From assembly GCA_020628095.1 (NCBI GenBank), contig JAHDFP010000016.1, forward strand, positions 30,767-94,766: 64,000 bases of DNA. Direction: 5' to 3'. This DNA is from Saprospiraceae bacterium. Lineage in GTDB: Bacteria > Bacteroidota > Bacteroidia > Chitinophagales > Saprospiraceae. Below are positions 18,069 to 25,648 of the stretch, piece after piece. Position numbers and translations under genes: made by a program. How positions within the stretch are numbered: the stretch's first letter is position 1; the number at the start of each line of letters is the position of its first letter. The notes under the pieces are model-generated. The model was not told where the DNA came from and did no database searches. It saw nothing but the letters and a program-made list of their open reading frames with translations.

Positions 18069-18852
18069 GTCGATCAAAGTCACCAGTATAGGTGCTGGCA
18101 ACTTCGCATCCCATATTATTCCAGGACTGTATAAGGTCGGTTGTGATATAAGACAAGTTTTTAGTCGTCGGATGGATAATGCCTTGTCCTTAGGTCTTAA
18201 GGTAAAAGCGCAGGCTGTAAATGATCTATCGCTAATAGATGATAGCGCGGACATATATCTTATTATGAGTGCAGATGATGCCATAGGAGATATATTAGAT
18301 CTTATCGGAGCCGACCTAAGCGACAAGATAATCGCGCATAGCTCGGGTAGTATGGGTACAAAAATCCTGTCCAAAAAGACCAAAAAATATGGGTCTTTCT
18401 ATGCTCTACAATCTTTTCGCAAAGGGAGTGAGTTAGACTTATCTCAAGTACCATTTATGGTTAACGGAGCTGACAAAGACACGCTCAACACACTACGTAT
18501 ATTAGCGCGTCAGTTATCACCTCAAGTATTAGTGGCAACCGATGAGGAAAGATTATATTATCACCTCGCAGCCGTGTATATTAATAATTTTACCAATCAT
18601 CTGGCTTGTATCTCCAATACACTGCTAAAAGAACAGGGACTCGACTATGATGTCTTACTTCCTATCATAGAAAAGACTTCTGAAAAACTGAAATCTATCA
18701 GTCCATGTGACAACCAAACAGGACCAGCCATAAGACATGATAACCGCGTTATCCTTAAGCATCTGGCCCTACTTGATAATAACGAAACATGGAAAGAGGT
18801 ATATCAGTCATTATCCAAAAGCATACAAAAAACCTATGAGAACGATCAATGA
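18061..18852 (+). CDS. DUF2520 / Rossmann-fold NAD(P)-binding protein
   Basis: A 263-residue protein of the DUF2520 family, related to pyrroline-5-carboxylate reductase and ketopantoate-type oxidoreductases. The nucleotide-binding loop GAGNFASHI is at 11-19; SADDAIGDIL and IAHSSGSMG follow; and the C-terminal helical domain contains YYHLAAVYINNFTNHL and GPAIRHD (about 219). The start at ATG 18061 overlaps the ccmF stop by 8 bases. The substrate is not known for the family; the coupling to ccmF and to the next gene is positional only. Confidence 0.88.
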   Translation: MPKSIKVTSIGAGNFASHIIPGLYKVGCDIRQVFSRRMDNALSLGLKVKAQAVNDLSLIDDSADIYLIMSADDAIGDILDLIGADLSDKIIAHSSGSMGTKILSKKTKKYGSFYALQSFRKGSELDLSQVPFMVNGADKDTLNTLRILARQLSPQVLVATDEERLYYHLAAVYINNFTNHLACISNTLLKEQGLDYDVLLPIIEKTSEKLKSISPCDNQTGPAIRHDNRVILKHLALLDNNETWKEVYQSLSKSIQKTYENDQ

Positions 18853-19102
18853 ATGGACGCAAGACGATCTGCGCATAACAATCCTTCACCACAACGACAA
18901 ATACACTCTCAAAATAGAATCAGGCCTACTAGAGCAAAACTATAAACTGCGCGATGGTCAGATGGATATGGCCAAGGTAAATAATCATCTTGACCAGAAC
19001 TTTGTGTATGCGATCAAGTCTATCTTTAGCCGAATGGACAATGCAAAAACAAATCTTCTTTCTAAAAGTGAAGACCTAGAAGATTTTCCTGAGATAATCT
19101 GA
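18836..19102 (+). CDS. Hypothetical 88-aa protein
   Basis: No named family recognised. A small acidic to neutral protein whose start ATG 18836 (MRTINEWTQDDLRIT) overlaps the end of the DUF2520 gene by 17 bases, so it is very likely translated. It has a beta-rich first half (IEWTQ, RITILHHNDKYTLKIESG) and a helical second half (MDMAKVNNHLDQNFVYAIKSIF). No signal peptide or membrane span. A longer upstream start at 18737 lies inside the DUF2520 gene and is unlikely. Confidence 0.72.
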   Translation: MRTINEWTQDDLRITILHHNDKYTLKIESGLLEQNYKLRDGQMDMAKVNNHLDQNFVYAIKSIFSRMDNAKTNLLSKSEDLEDFPEII

Positions 19103-19109
19103 TCTTAGC

Positions 19110-19988
19110 ATGAGGCTTTTCTCATTCTACATATTTCGATGCCTTATTATTCTATTTAGGTTTATTCCTTTTCCGCTGTTATATGTGCTATCTGATTTTC
19201 TACGGTTTATACTAAAAAATATTCTCCGATACAGAGTATCAGTCATACAGAAGAATATAGACTACTGCTTTCCAGATCATAGTGAAGAATATAAGGAAGA
19301 CTGCTACCAGCAATTTTACAAGCAATTCGTAGATATTCTTTTAGAATCTATCAAAGGACTAAGCACTCCAGAAGCGGTTCTAGCTAAAAGGTATAAACTA
19401 AAAAATCCAGAACTACTACAAGATTATTACGAAGACCAAAAGCCTATTGCAATATATACCTGCCATTATAATAATTGGGAATGGGGTCCGCTTACGATGG
19501 GTCGGCAAATGGATCATCATATTGTCGGCGTGGTCAAGGAGCTTACCAATAAGCACATCAATCGTTTTATAATAGACGGAAGATCCAAGAATAATGTCAC
19601 CGTCATTCCTACTTATAAGACAGCAGAATATCTCAGTCAGGATTTTAACAAGCCTCCGACTAAATGTCTCATATTCATATCTGACCAGAGACCATCAGAT
19701 CAGTCTAAGGGTATCGAAGTTTCTTTTTTTGATAAGAAAATAATATTCGATCATAAGTCGGCCGAGTACATTAAGTCACTCGACCTACCAGTATATAATG
19801 CCAATGTCCATCGTCTCCGCAGAGGACATTACGAAATAGAATTAATCCCATTAGCCAATATAAATGGCAACAGCACTACCCAAGAAATAACAAATAGCTA
19901 CGTGAGTAATCTGGAAGAACTGATTAGCTTATCACCAAGCAGTTGGTTATGGACGCACAAAAGATTTAAAGATTACATCACGTATTAA
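19110..19988 (+). CDS. Lipid A-type lysophospholipid acyltransferase (LpxL/HtrB family)
   Basis: A 292-residue membrane-bound acyltransferase that adds a secondary acyl chain to lipid A or a related lipid. The N-terminal helix (about 5-38) is a membrane anchor. The catalytic HxxNWE-like motif is visible as CHYNNWEW (about 119-126), with FISDQRPSD and SPSSWLWTHKRFK (C terminus) matching the family. It starts 7 bases after the preceding small gene, so it is likely in the same operon. Confidence 0.93.
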   Translation: MRLFSFYIFRCLIILFRFIPFPLLYVLSDFLRFILKNILRYRVSVIQKNIDYCFPDHSEEYKEDCYQQFYKQFVDILLESIKGLSTPEAVLAKRYKLKNPELLQDYYEDQKPIAIYTCHYNNWEWGPLTMGRQMDHHIVGVVKELTNKHINRFIIDGRSKNNVTVIPTYKTAEYLSQDFNKPPTKCLIFISDQRPSDQSKGIEVSFFDKKIIFDHKSAEYIKSLDLPVYNANVHRLRRGHYEIELIPLANINGNSTTQEITNSYVSNLEELISLSPSSWLWTHKRFKDYITY

Positions 19989-20013
19989 GTAATACATGGA
20001 ATCGCTAATTGCA

Positions 20014-20021
20014 TATATTTG
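20014..20021 (+). promoter_or_regulatory. Possible -7 box almost touching purB start
   Basis: TATATTTG fits TAnnTTTG, but it ends only 3 bases before the purB ATG. If used, the transcript would be leaderless or nearly so. No clear TTG lies at -33, so read-through from the upstream operon is the alternative. Confidence 0.35.
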
Positions 20022-20024
20022 AGC

Positions 20025-21362
20025 ATGGAATATAGATTAAGATCCATCTCACCTGTAGACGGCAGATACGGCAAAAAAACAGAGCGACTCCAAGACTACT
20101 TTTCGGAATACGCGCTTATCAAATATCGAGTACGAGTAGAGATAGAATATCTTATCGAATTATCTAAGCTGGACCTATCGCAATTACATGTTGTCAGAGG
20201 AAAGGAAGAAGCTCTTAGAAAGATATATCAAGATTTCAGTATAGAAGATGCGAAAGCAACCAAGAATATAGAATCCACCACCAATCACGATGTCAAGGCT
20301 GTAGAATATTTTATAAAAGACAAGTTGGATGACTTAGAGCTTGGCGATATAAAAGAATGGGTGCATTTCGCTCTGACCTCGCAGGATATAAATAATACAG
20401 CGACGCCTCTTCTACTCAAAGAATATTTAGATACCGAGTACTACTCTTCTATAGATAATGTATTACAAAAACTAAAGTCCTTGTCTACTGAATATCATGG
20501 TATTCCCATCTTATCCAGAACACATGGTCAAGCGGCCAGTCCTTCGTCTGTAGGCAAAGAGTTAAGAGTATTCGTAGAAAGAATAGAAAATCAACTGGAG
20601 CTCATTAAGTCCTTGCCGATCAAAGCAAAATTTGGTGGAGCAACAGGAAATTTTAATGCACATAAGGTCAGCTTACCCGAGGTAAACTGGATTGCCTTTG
20701 CGGATAATCTGATAAGTCAATGGGGCATGGAGCGGTCCAAAACCACGACACAGATTGCGCATTATGATCACATTGCTGCGATATGTCATAACGCCATGAG
20801 GCTTAATACCATCCTTATAGATATGGCTCGTGACATCTGGACCTATATAAGCATGGATTATTTCAAACAAAAAGTAGTCGCTAACGAAGTCGGATCATCA
20901 GCCATGCCTCACAAGGTCAACCCTATAGACTTTGAAAATGCCGAAGGTAATCTCGGCCTAGCCAATGCGCTTTTTTCTTTCTTAGCTAATAAGCTACCTG
21001 TCTCCAGATTACAAAGAGACCTGACGGACAGCACGGTACTCAGGAATCTTGGTGTTCCTTTTGCTCATACGGCCATCGCTTATGGCTCTCTACTAAAAGG
21101 TCTTAATAAGATCATACTGAACCCTGAGAAACTAAAATCTGATCTGGAAGACAACTGGGCCGTGGTGGCAGAAGCTATACAGAACATTCTAAGAAGAGAA
21201 GCCTACCCTAAGCCTTATGAGGCGCTCAAATCATTAACCAGAGGAGCCGGTCAAATCAACGAACAGACAATAAAGCAATTCATCAAAGAACTAAATGTAT
21301 CTGATGATATCAAAGAAGAACTGCTTGCCATCACGCCTCATAATTATATAGGTTACACATAA
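20025..21362 (+). CDS. purB: Adenylosuccinate lyase
   Basis: A 445-residue enzyme of the fumarase/aspartase superfamily that cleaves adenylosuccinate and SAICAR in purine synthesis. The signature loop GSSAMPHKVNPIDFENAEGN is at about 287-306. The substrate-binding segments TSQDINNTA and SRTHGQAASPS are present. ATG 20025 is preferred to the TTG at 20019. It follows the acyltransferase gene by 36 bases; the pathway link to the neighbours is absent, although purM is 3 kb away on the other strand. Confidence 0.97.
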   Translation: MEYRLRSISPVDGRYGKKTERLQDYFSEYALIKYRVRVEIEYLIELSKLDLSQLHVVRGKEEALRKIYQDFSIEDAKATKNIESTTNHDVKAVEYFIKDKLDDLELGDIKEWVHFALTSQDINNTATPLLLKEYLDTEYYSSIDNVLQKLKSLSTEYHGIPILSRTHGQAASPSSVGKELRVFVERIENQLELIKSLPIKAKFGGATGNFNAHKVSLPEVNWIAFADNLISQWGMERSKTTTQIAHYDHIAAICHNAMRLNTILIDMARDIWTYISMDYFKQKVVANEVGSSAMPHKVNPIDFENAEGNLGLANALFSFLANKLPVSRLQRDLTDSTVLRNLGVPFAHTAIAYGSLLKGLNKIILNPEKLKSDLEDNWAVVAEAIQNILRREAYPKPYEALKSLTRGAGQINEQTIKQFIKELNVSDDIKEELLAITPHNYIGYT

Positions 21363-21411
21363 TGGAACTTGTCACCAGCATCAATAGTTAGAATGTATAA
21401 GGAATAATCAG

Positions 21412-21780
21412 ATGATAAAAAAAATATTTTCGACACTGTTCAAGTCCGTAAAAAAGACTACAGATTCTGTAGGAAAGTCAATGGATTTTATAGATGACGT
21501 ATTAGAGAAAGAATACATCACATCGACGATAGAAAATATCAAAGAGTCTACTGGTGATGCGGTAGAAAAAGCAGGCATGATCTACCAAAAGACCAAGGAC
21601 ACGATCACAGAAAATGTCAATATAGAAAAGATAAAAGATGGCGTCGAAGACATCATAGAGAAGGGCAAGGAGAAAACAAGTGAATTAGCAGACGATATGC
21701 TGGAGAAATCTGACACCCTCAAAAATGTCATGCAAGAAGGCGAAGACTTGGTCAAAAAAATAATAGGAGAAGAAGAATAG
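21412..21780 (+). CDS. Hypothetical charged helical protein, 122 aa
   Basis: No named family recognised. Highly charged (Lys, Glu, Asp) and predicted to be almost entirely helical with heptad-like spacing, resembling YtxH/LEA-like stress proteins that show repeated DAVEKAG, TKDTITENV and KGKEKTSELADDMLEKSDTL stretches. No signal peptide or membrane span. It lies 49 bases after purB and 4 bases before the GNAT gene, so it may be co-transcribed. A role in stress or coat protection is only a guess from composition. Confidence 0.72.
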   Translation: MIKKIFSTLFKSVKKTTDSVGKSMDFIDDVLEKEYITSTIENIKESTGDAVEKAGMIYQKTKDTITENVNIEKIKDGVEDIIEKGKEKTSELADDMLEKSDTLKNVMQEGEDLVKKIIGEEE

Positions 21781-21784
21781 CGTC

Positions 21785-22282
21785 ATGTCCATCTTACCGT
21801 CTGACATAAGCATTGTAGATTATAAGCCAGAATACAAAACGGCTTTTCGTGATCTGAATAAAGAATGGATAGACACCTACTTCCGTATGGAGCCTGCCGA
21901 CTATGAGTCACTCGATCATCCTGAAGAAAATATAATCAATAAAGGGGGATTCATTTTTTATGGAATACATGAAGGCAAGCCAATTGCCGTCTGCACCCTC
22001 AAGAAAATGACCATCCCCGATTATGACTACGAGTTATCCAAAATGGCGGTCACCTCAGGCTATCAGGGTTTGGGCATAGGGAAAAGATTAGCTATACGAG
22101 TAATAGAAAAAGCCAAAGAACTGAATGCGAGAAATGTATTCATCGAGAGTAACACGATCCTTGTCCCAGCTATAAATCTTTATAAAAAATTGGGATTCAA
22201 AGAGGTCATCGGTCCACCCTCTCCTTTCGAGCGTTCCAATATACAACTGGAGTTAATACTGAATAAGGATATTGGGGAGTAA
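21785..22282 (+). CDS. GNAT family N-acetyltransferase
   Basis: A 165-residue GCN5-related acetyltransferase. The acetyl-CoA-binding motif A is SGYQGLGIGKRLAIRVIEKA (about 91-110), with VFIESNTILVPAINLYKKLGFKEV completing motif B. The N terminus (IVDYKPEYKTAFRDLNKEWI) is typical of small-molecule GNATs. The substrate is not identifiable. The start codon is 4 bases after the preceding gene. Confidence 0.9.
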   Translation: MSILPSDISIVDYKPEYKTAFRDLNKEWIDTYFRMEPADYESLDHPEENIINKGGFIFYGIHEGKPIAVCTLKKMTIPDYDYELSKMAVTSGYQGLGIGKRLAIRVIEKAKELNARNVFIESNTILVPAINLYKKLGFKEVIGPPSPFERSNIQLELILNKDIGE

Positions 22283-22360
22283 CCCAGAATCATTCGACTT
22301 TAGGGCAATGCCAAAAGTAACATACCATAGCAAAAGTTACTTTTGAATACCCCGTTTATG

Positions 22361-22444
22361 TTTTTTCATCTCGACCTTGCGGAGAGATCTTCTGGGTTAT
22401 ATTTCAATGACTTAAGATTTTTCGACAAGCTCAAAATGAAAAAA
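22361..22444 (+). repeat. 84-nt hairpin repeat, copy 1
   Basis: Left arm 22361-22391 (starting TTTTTTCATCTCGACCTTG) pairs with right arm 22414-22444 at 24 of 31 positions. Most mismatches are G-T or C-A pairs, so the element folds as a long stem in RNA on either strand. The loop is 22 nt. Confidence 0.85.
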
Positions 22445-22653
22445 TGTACGAATAACTTTTGGCTATCAAAAATTACTTTAACCAAGTAGTTTCTTGATGG
22501 CGTCTTCGCCAGTATCCATGAGCAGTAAATATGCTAGCTAAAGGAATAGAGCAGAGCAAAAAGACTTTTTAATGAACTAGCGTTTTTGTTACTTTGGAGC
22601 AATGCCAAAGTAACCAATCAAAAGAAAATTTACTTCTCAATATCCCGTTTATG

Positions 22654-22737
22654 TTTTTTCATCTCGACCTTGCGGAGAGATCTTCTGGGTTGTATTTCAA
22701 AGACTTAAGATTTTTCGACAAGCTCAAAATGAAAAAA
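22654..22737 (+). repeat. 84-nt hairpin repeat, copy 2
   Basis: Same arms as copy 1, with differences confined to the loop (GTTGTATTTCAAAG). Right arm ends at 22737. Confidence 0.85.
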
Positions 22738-23034
22738 TGTACGAATAACTTTTGGTTATCAAAAATTACTTTAACAAAGTAGTTTCTTGATGGCGTCTTC
22801 GCCAGTAAGAGCAGAAAACAACTTTAGACCGTTCATTATCCAGTCTGGGGCGAGTATATTTAAGTCCGCGGCTTGGGTTATGAAATAACCCATGAGCAGT
22901 AAATATGCGAGCTGAAGGAAGTGAGCAGAGCAAAAGACCTTTTAATGAACTAGCGTTTTGGCTACTTTGAGGCAATGCCAAAGTAACATATAACATATCA
23001 CAAGAAAGTTTACTTCCGTATATCCCGTTTTATG

Positions 23035-23118
23035 TTTTTTCATCTCGACCTTGTGGAGAGATCTTCAGGGTTATATTTCAAGGACTTAAGATTTTTCGAC
23101 AAGCTCAAAATGAAAAAA
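23035..23118 (+). repeat. 84-nt hairpin repeat, copy 3
   Basis: Same element. The left arm differs from copy 1 by one base (CTTGTGG rather than CTTGCGG); the right arm is identical. It ends just before the stop of the convergent EEP gene. Confidence 0.85.
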
Positions 23119-23143
23119 TGTACGAATAACTAAAGAGCAATAA

Positions 23144-24208
23144 CTATAACTCATAATAAGCCTTGAGCATATAATGATCAGAGTATTCGTTAGGTAGAGA
23201 CTGGTAGCCTGACAGTTCCATTCCATTAGAAAATATATAATCTATTCTGACTAAAGGCACTCTCGTGACTAAGGTCTTTCCACTACCCTGACTCGCACGG
23301 AAGGCATCATCCATACCCTGAGCTAATTCCTTATATACCCGCGAATGTGGCGTATCATTAAGATCACCACAGAGTACCGTCGGATAAGGACTGTGAGCCG
23401 CGTGTTCTTTTATCCTTCTTACCTGCAAGAGTCTTTTATGAGAAAAAGGTGGATAGTACTTCACGATACCGAGCATGGTAGAGACGTTCTTCTTTTCTGG
23501 ACTTTCCTGATCGATGACCTTAGGGACTTTACCTGTATGTCTGTTGGATTCGAGATGGTAGGTATAGACTCTGAGGGTATCTGTATCGACCTTTATATCT
23601 GCCCATAGGCAGGTATTGGCAGTATTAGAATTGAGCTCGACGATTCCTTTGTTGACAATTGGGTATTTGGATAGAATGGCGACAGACTTGTCATCGATAT
23701 GATAAGTGGTCGAGAAGTCCATTGACTTTTGTATATGATGCTTGCTACGCCACCCGTATTCCTGGACGCATAAGACATCTATGTCATCATGCGCATTCAA
23801 AAAGGTCTCGAAGTCTTCTTTTATTCTTAAAGAATCCTGACCCGTTGCAAAAGTCAATGGCTTAGAAAACTGGAGGTTATAACTGGAAATACATAGCGCA
23901 TCTGTAAGCTCCAAGTAATCTGGCTGACCATTTATCCCAAAATAACTAAAAATACCAGGCAGACCAATAAGGAGTGTAAGTATGGATATGAAAAGAGTCT
24001 TGGACCTAAGAACCAAGGTCAGCGTCATTAGACCCAAATTGGCCAAAAATATAAGCGGATAAAACAATCCTAAGACCGCAAACAATGGTTTCTTATCAGG
24101 CTCGAAAAAAGGCGACAAGTGGGATAAAATAGTACATGCCAATAAGAGCAAAGCACCGCACAATATCCCGAAACCTACAACCTTCCTAATAGACGTATTC
24201 CTCTCCAT
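23144..24208 (-). CDS. Membrane-anchored endonuclease/exonuclease/phosphatase family protein
   Basis: A 354-residue EEP-superfamily hydrolase. Three N-terminal hydrophobic segments (about 12-35, 43-62, 70-90) anchor it. The catalytic domain has SSYNLQFS, CVQEYG (metal-binding Glu), HLESNRH, CGDLNDTP and the closing NEYSDHYMLKAYYEL with the catalytic SDH. It could act on phospholipids, nucleotides or DNA outside the cytoplasm; specificity is not visible. I chose ATG 24208; the upstream ATG at 24241 lies deeper inside purM. Either way it overlaps the end of purM, so the genes are coupled. Confidence 0.88.
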   Translation of the reverse strand: MERNTSIRKVVGFGILCGALLLLACTILSHLSPFFEPDKKPLFAVLGLFYPLIFLANLGLMTLTLVLRSKTLFISILTLLIGLPGIFSYFGINGQPDYLELTDALCISSYNLQFSKPLTFATGQDSLRIKEDFETFLNAHDDIDVLCVQEYGWRSKHHIQKSMDFSTTYHIDDKSVAILSKYPIVNKGIVELNSNTANTCLWADIKVDTDTLRVYTYHLESNRHTGKVPKVIDQESPEKKNVSTMLGIVKYYPPFSHKRLLQVRRIKEHAAHSPYPTVLCGDLNDTPHSRVYKELAQGMDDAFRASQGSGKTLVTRVPLVRIDYIFSNGMELSGYQSLPNEYSDHYMLKAYYEL

Positions 24209-25358
24209 CGTATAGTACCTTGACTTCCGATTGCTCTGCATCTTCTACATAACCGATCACCTGAGCATCAATATCAAAAGACGCGGCCATGTCTATTATT
24301 TCTTGAGCTGAGGATTCGACCGTATACACTTCCAGTCGAGTCCCACAATTAAATACCTCAAACATCTGACTCCAAGGTGTCTGCGACTCTTCCTGAATAA
24401 GGTGGAATAACGGTGGTATCTCTAGTAAATTATCCTTTACTATGCGACATCGGGGTGCAAACTTTTTCACCTTGGTGTGTGCCCCACCAGTGTTATGGAT
24501 GATGCCATGTATCGCAGGTCGGCAATGCTTGATAATTTTATTGAGCAAAGGGAGGTAAGTCCTTGTCGGAGACAACACCAGCTTGCCAAAATTCATTTCT
24601 TGTCCTTCTATCGTGACCTTCTCTGTGAGCAACTTAGATCCCGAATATATCAGATCCTTGGGGACAAGAGGATCGTAGCTTTCAGGATACTTATTTCTAT
24701 ACTCTTGAGCAAAGACATCGTGACGAGCAGAGGTCAATCCATTGCTACCCATGCCACCATTATAATGATTCTCATAGGAGGCTTGACCAGCCGAAGAGAT
24801 GCCCACGATAACCTGTCCGCCTTTGATCTGATTATTGATGATTTTGTCTTTGGATATCCTAGCGAATGCAGTATAGCCTACATCTATCGTCCTGACTATA
24901 TCACCGACATCCGCCGTTTCTCCGCCAGATTGGTGGACACCGACGCCGTGACTAGTTAACATATCGATAAATTCCTTACTGCCCTCTATAAGCGCCTTGA
25001 TAACATCACCAGATATGAGATTCTTATTACGACCGATTGTATTGGATAACAGGATATCATCCGTAACACCGACGCAGCCCATATCATCCAGATTCATAAC
25101 AATCGCATCCTGGGCGATACCCTTCCAGACCGATAAATCAGAGGTTTCTTTCCAATAGATATATGCCAGACTGGTCTTAGTACCGGCGGTGTCTGCGTGC
25201 ATAATATTCACATATTGCTCATCACCACCAGCTATATCAGGTAATATCTTACAGAATGCATAAGGAAAAAGTCCCTTATCCAGACCCTTGATTGCTTCGT
25301 GGACCTCAGACTTAGACGCTGATACGCCACGTTGCTCATATTTCGAGGTTTTGGACAT
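24186..25358 (-). CDS. purM: Phosphoribosylformylglycinamidine cyclo-ligase (AIR synthetase), Bacteroidota long form
   Basis: A 390-residue PurM-family enzyme that makes aminoimidazole ribonucleotide from FGAM with ATP. The start (MSKTSKYEQRGVSASKSEVHEAI), IMHADTAGTKTSLAYIYWKE, DAIVMNLDDMGCVG, GGETADVGDIVRT and IIHNTGGAHTKVKKF match the family. It is longer than the 345-residue enterobacterial enzyme, as is normal in Bacteroidota. The stop overlaps the EEP gene start by 23 bases. Confidence 0.95.
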   Translation of the reverse strand: MSKTSKYEQRGVSASKSEVHEAIKGLDKGLFPYAFCKILPDIAGGDEQYVNIMHADTAGTKTSLAYIYWKETSDLSVWKGIAQDAIVMNLDDMGCVGVTDDILLSNTIGRNKNLISGDVIKALIEGSKEFIDMLTSHGVGVHQSGGETADVGDIVRTIDVGYTAFARISKDKIINNQIKGGQVIVGISSAGQASYENHYNGGMGSNGLTSARHDVFAQEYRNKYPESYDPLVPKDLIYSGSKLLTEKVTIEGQEMNFGKLVLSPTRTYLPLLNKIIKHCRPAIHGIIHNTGGAHTKVKKFAPRCRIVKDNLLEIPPLFHLIQEESQTPWSQMFEVFNCGTRLEVYTVESSAQEIIDMAASFDIDAQVIGYVEDAEQSEVKVLYDGEEYVY

Positions 25359-25549
25359 AAATTATTACGAACTTATATTATTGATAATCAATAATATATA
25401 CAGTAAATAAAATTAAATATAAATAATTGGATTTTTTTATCGTCTCTCAGGCAACGTTTTACAACATATCAGTATCTAATAGATAATTAATAAGTCGAAC
25501 TGTACTTATTAAAAAGAATTAACTGATTTTTTAAATATTGCCCTGTTAT

Positions 25550-25578
25550 AGAGGTTGTTCCCCAACAGCCTCTTTTTT
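25550..25578 (+). terminator. Intrinsic terminator on the plus strand in the purM-bshC divergent region
   Basis: AGAGGTTGTT (25550-25559) pairs with AACAGCCTCT (25564-25573; one G-T pair) around CCCC, followed by six T. No plus-strand gene lies upstream between it and purM's start, so it would end a short leader or antisense/small RNA. See the findings. Confidence 0.8.
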
Positions 25579-25624
25579 ATTTGTACCAACGCACTATTTT
25601 CCTTATCCATCATATTTAATATTC

Positions 25625-25632
25625 TACATTTG
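25625..25632 (+). promoter_or_regulatory. Bacteroidota-type -7 box upstream of bshC
   Basis: TACATTTG fits TAnnTTTG and ends 17 bases before ATG 25649. It supports this start over the ATG at 25538, which would lie upstream of the promoter and span a terminator hairpin. Confidence 0.72.
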
Positions 25633-25648
25633 CAGAGATTGCAATGTT

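Larger units (their letters stand above)
22283..23143. repeat. Gene-free repeat block with three 84-nt hairpin elements and flanking modules
   Basis: An 861-base stretch with no gene. It holds three copies of an 84-nt hairpin repeat (listed separately) embedded in longer shared modules. Each hairpin is preceded by a TATCCCGTTTATG-like string. The first two hairpins are followed by an AAAATTACTTTAAC segment and a GATGGCGTCTTCGCCAGTA motif, and hairpins 2 and 3 are preceded by GCAATGCCAAAGTAAC. The spacing between copies is about 293 and 381 bases, so this is not a regular tandem array. One further piece (22828-22900), including a GGTTATGAAATAACC palindrome, recurs inverted near 45,360-45,430. 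Short frames through it are not genes. Confidence 0.85.

Noticed and set aside
22594..22782. Open frame through the repeat block (62 codons)
   Set aside because: It runs through the hairpin repeat and shared modules; similar sequence recurs in other gaps in different frames, so it is not a gene.
22361..23118. CRISPR array
   Set aside because: The repeats are 84-nt hairpins with irregular gaps of about 290 and 380 bases whose intervening DNA is itself repeated; no cas genes are near.
25538..25648. Longer bshC start at 25538
   Set aside because: It would include a terminator hairpin and the promoter-like box within the coding region.
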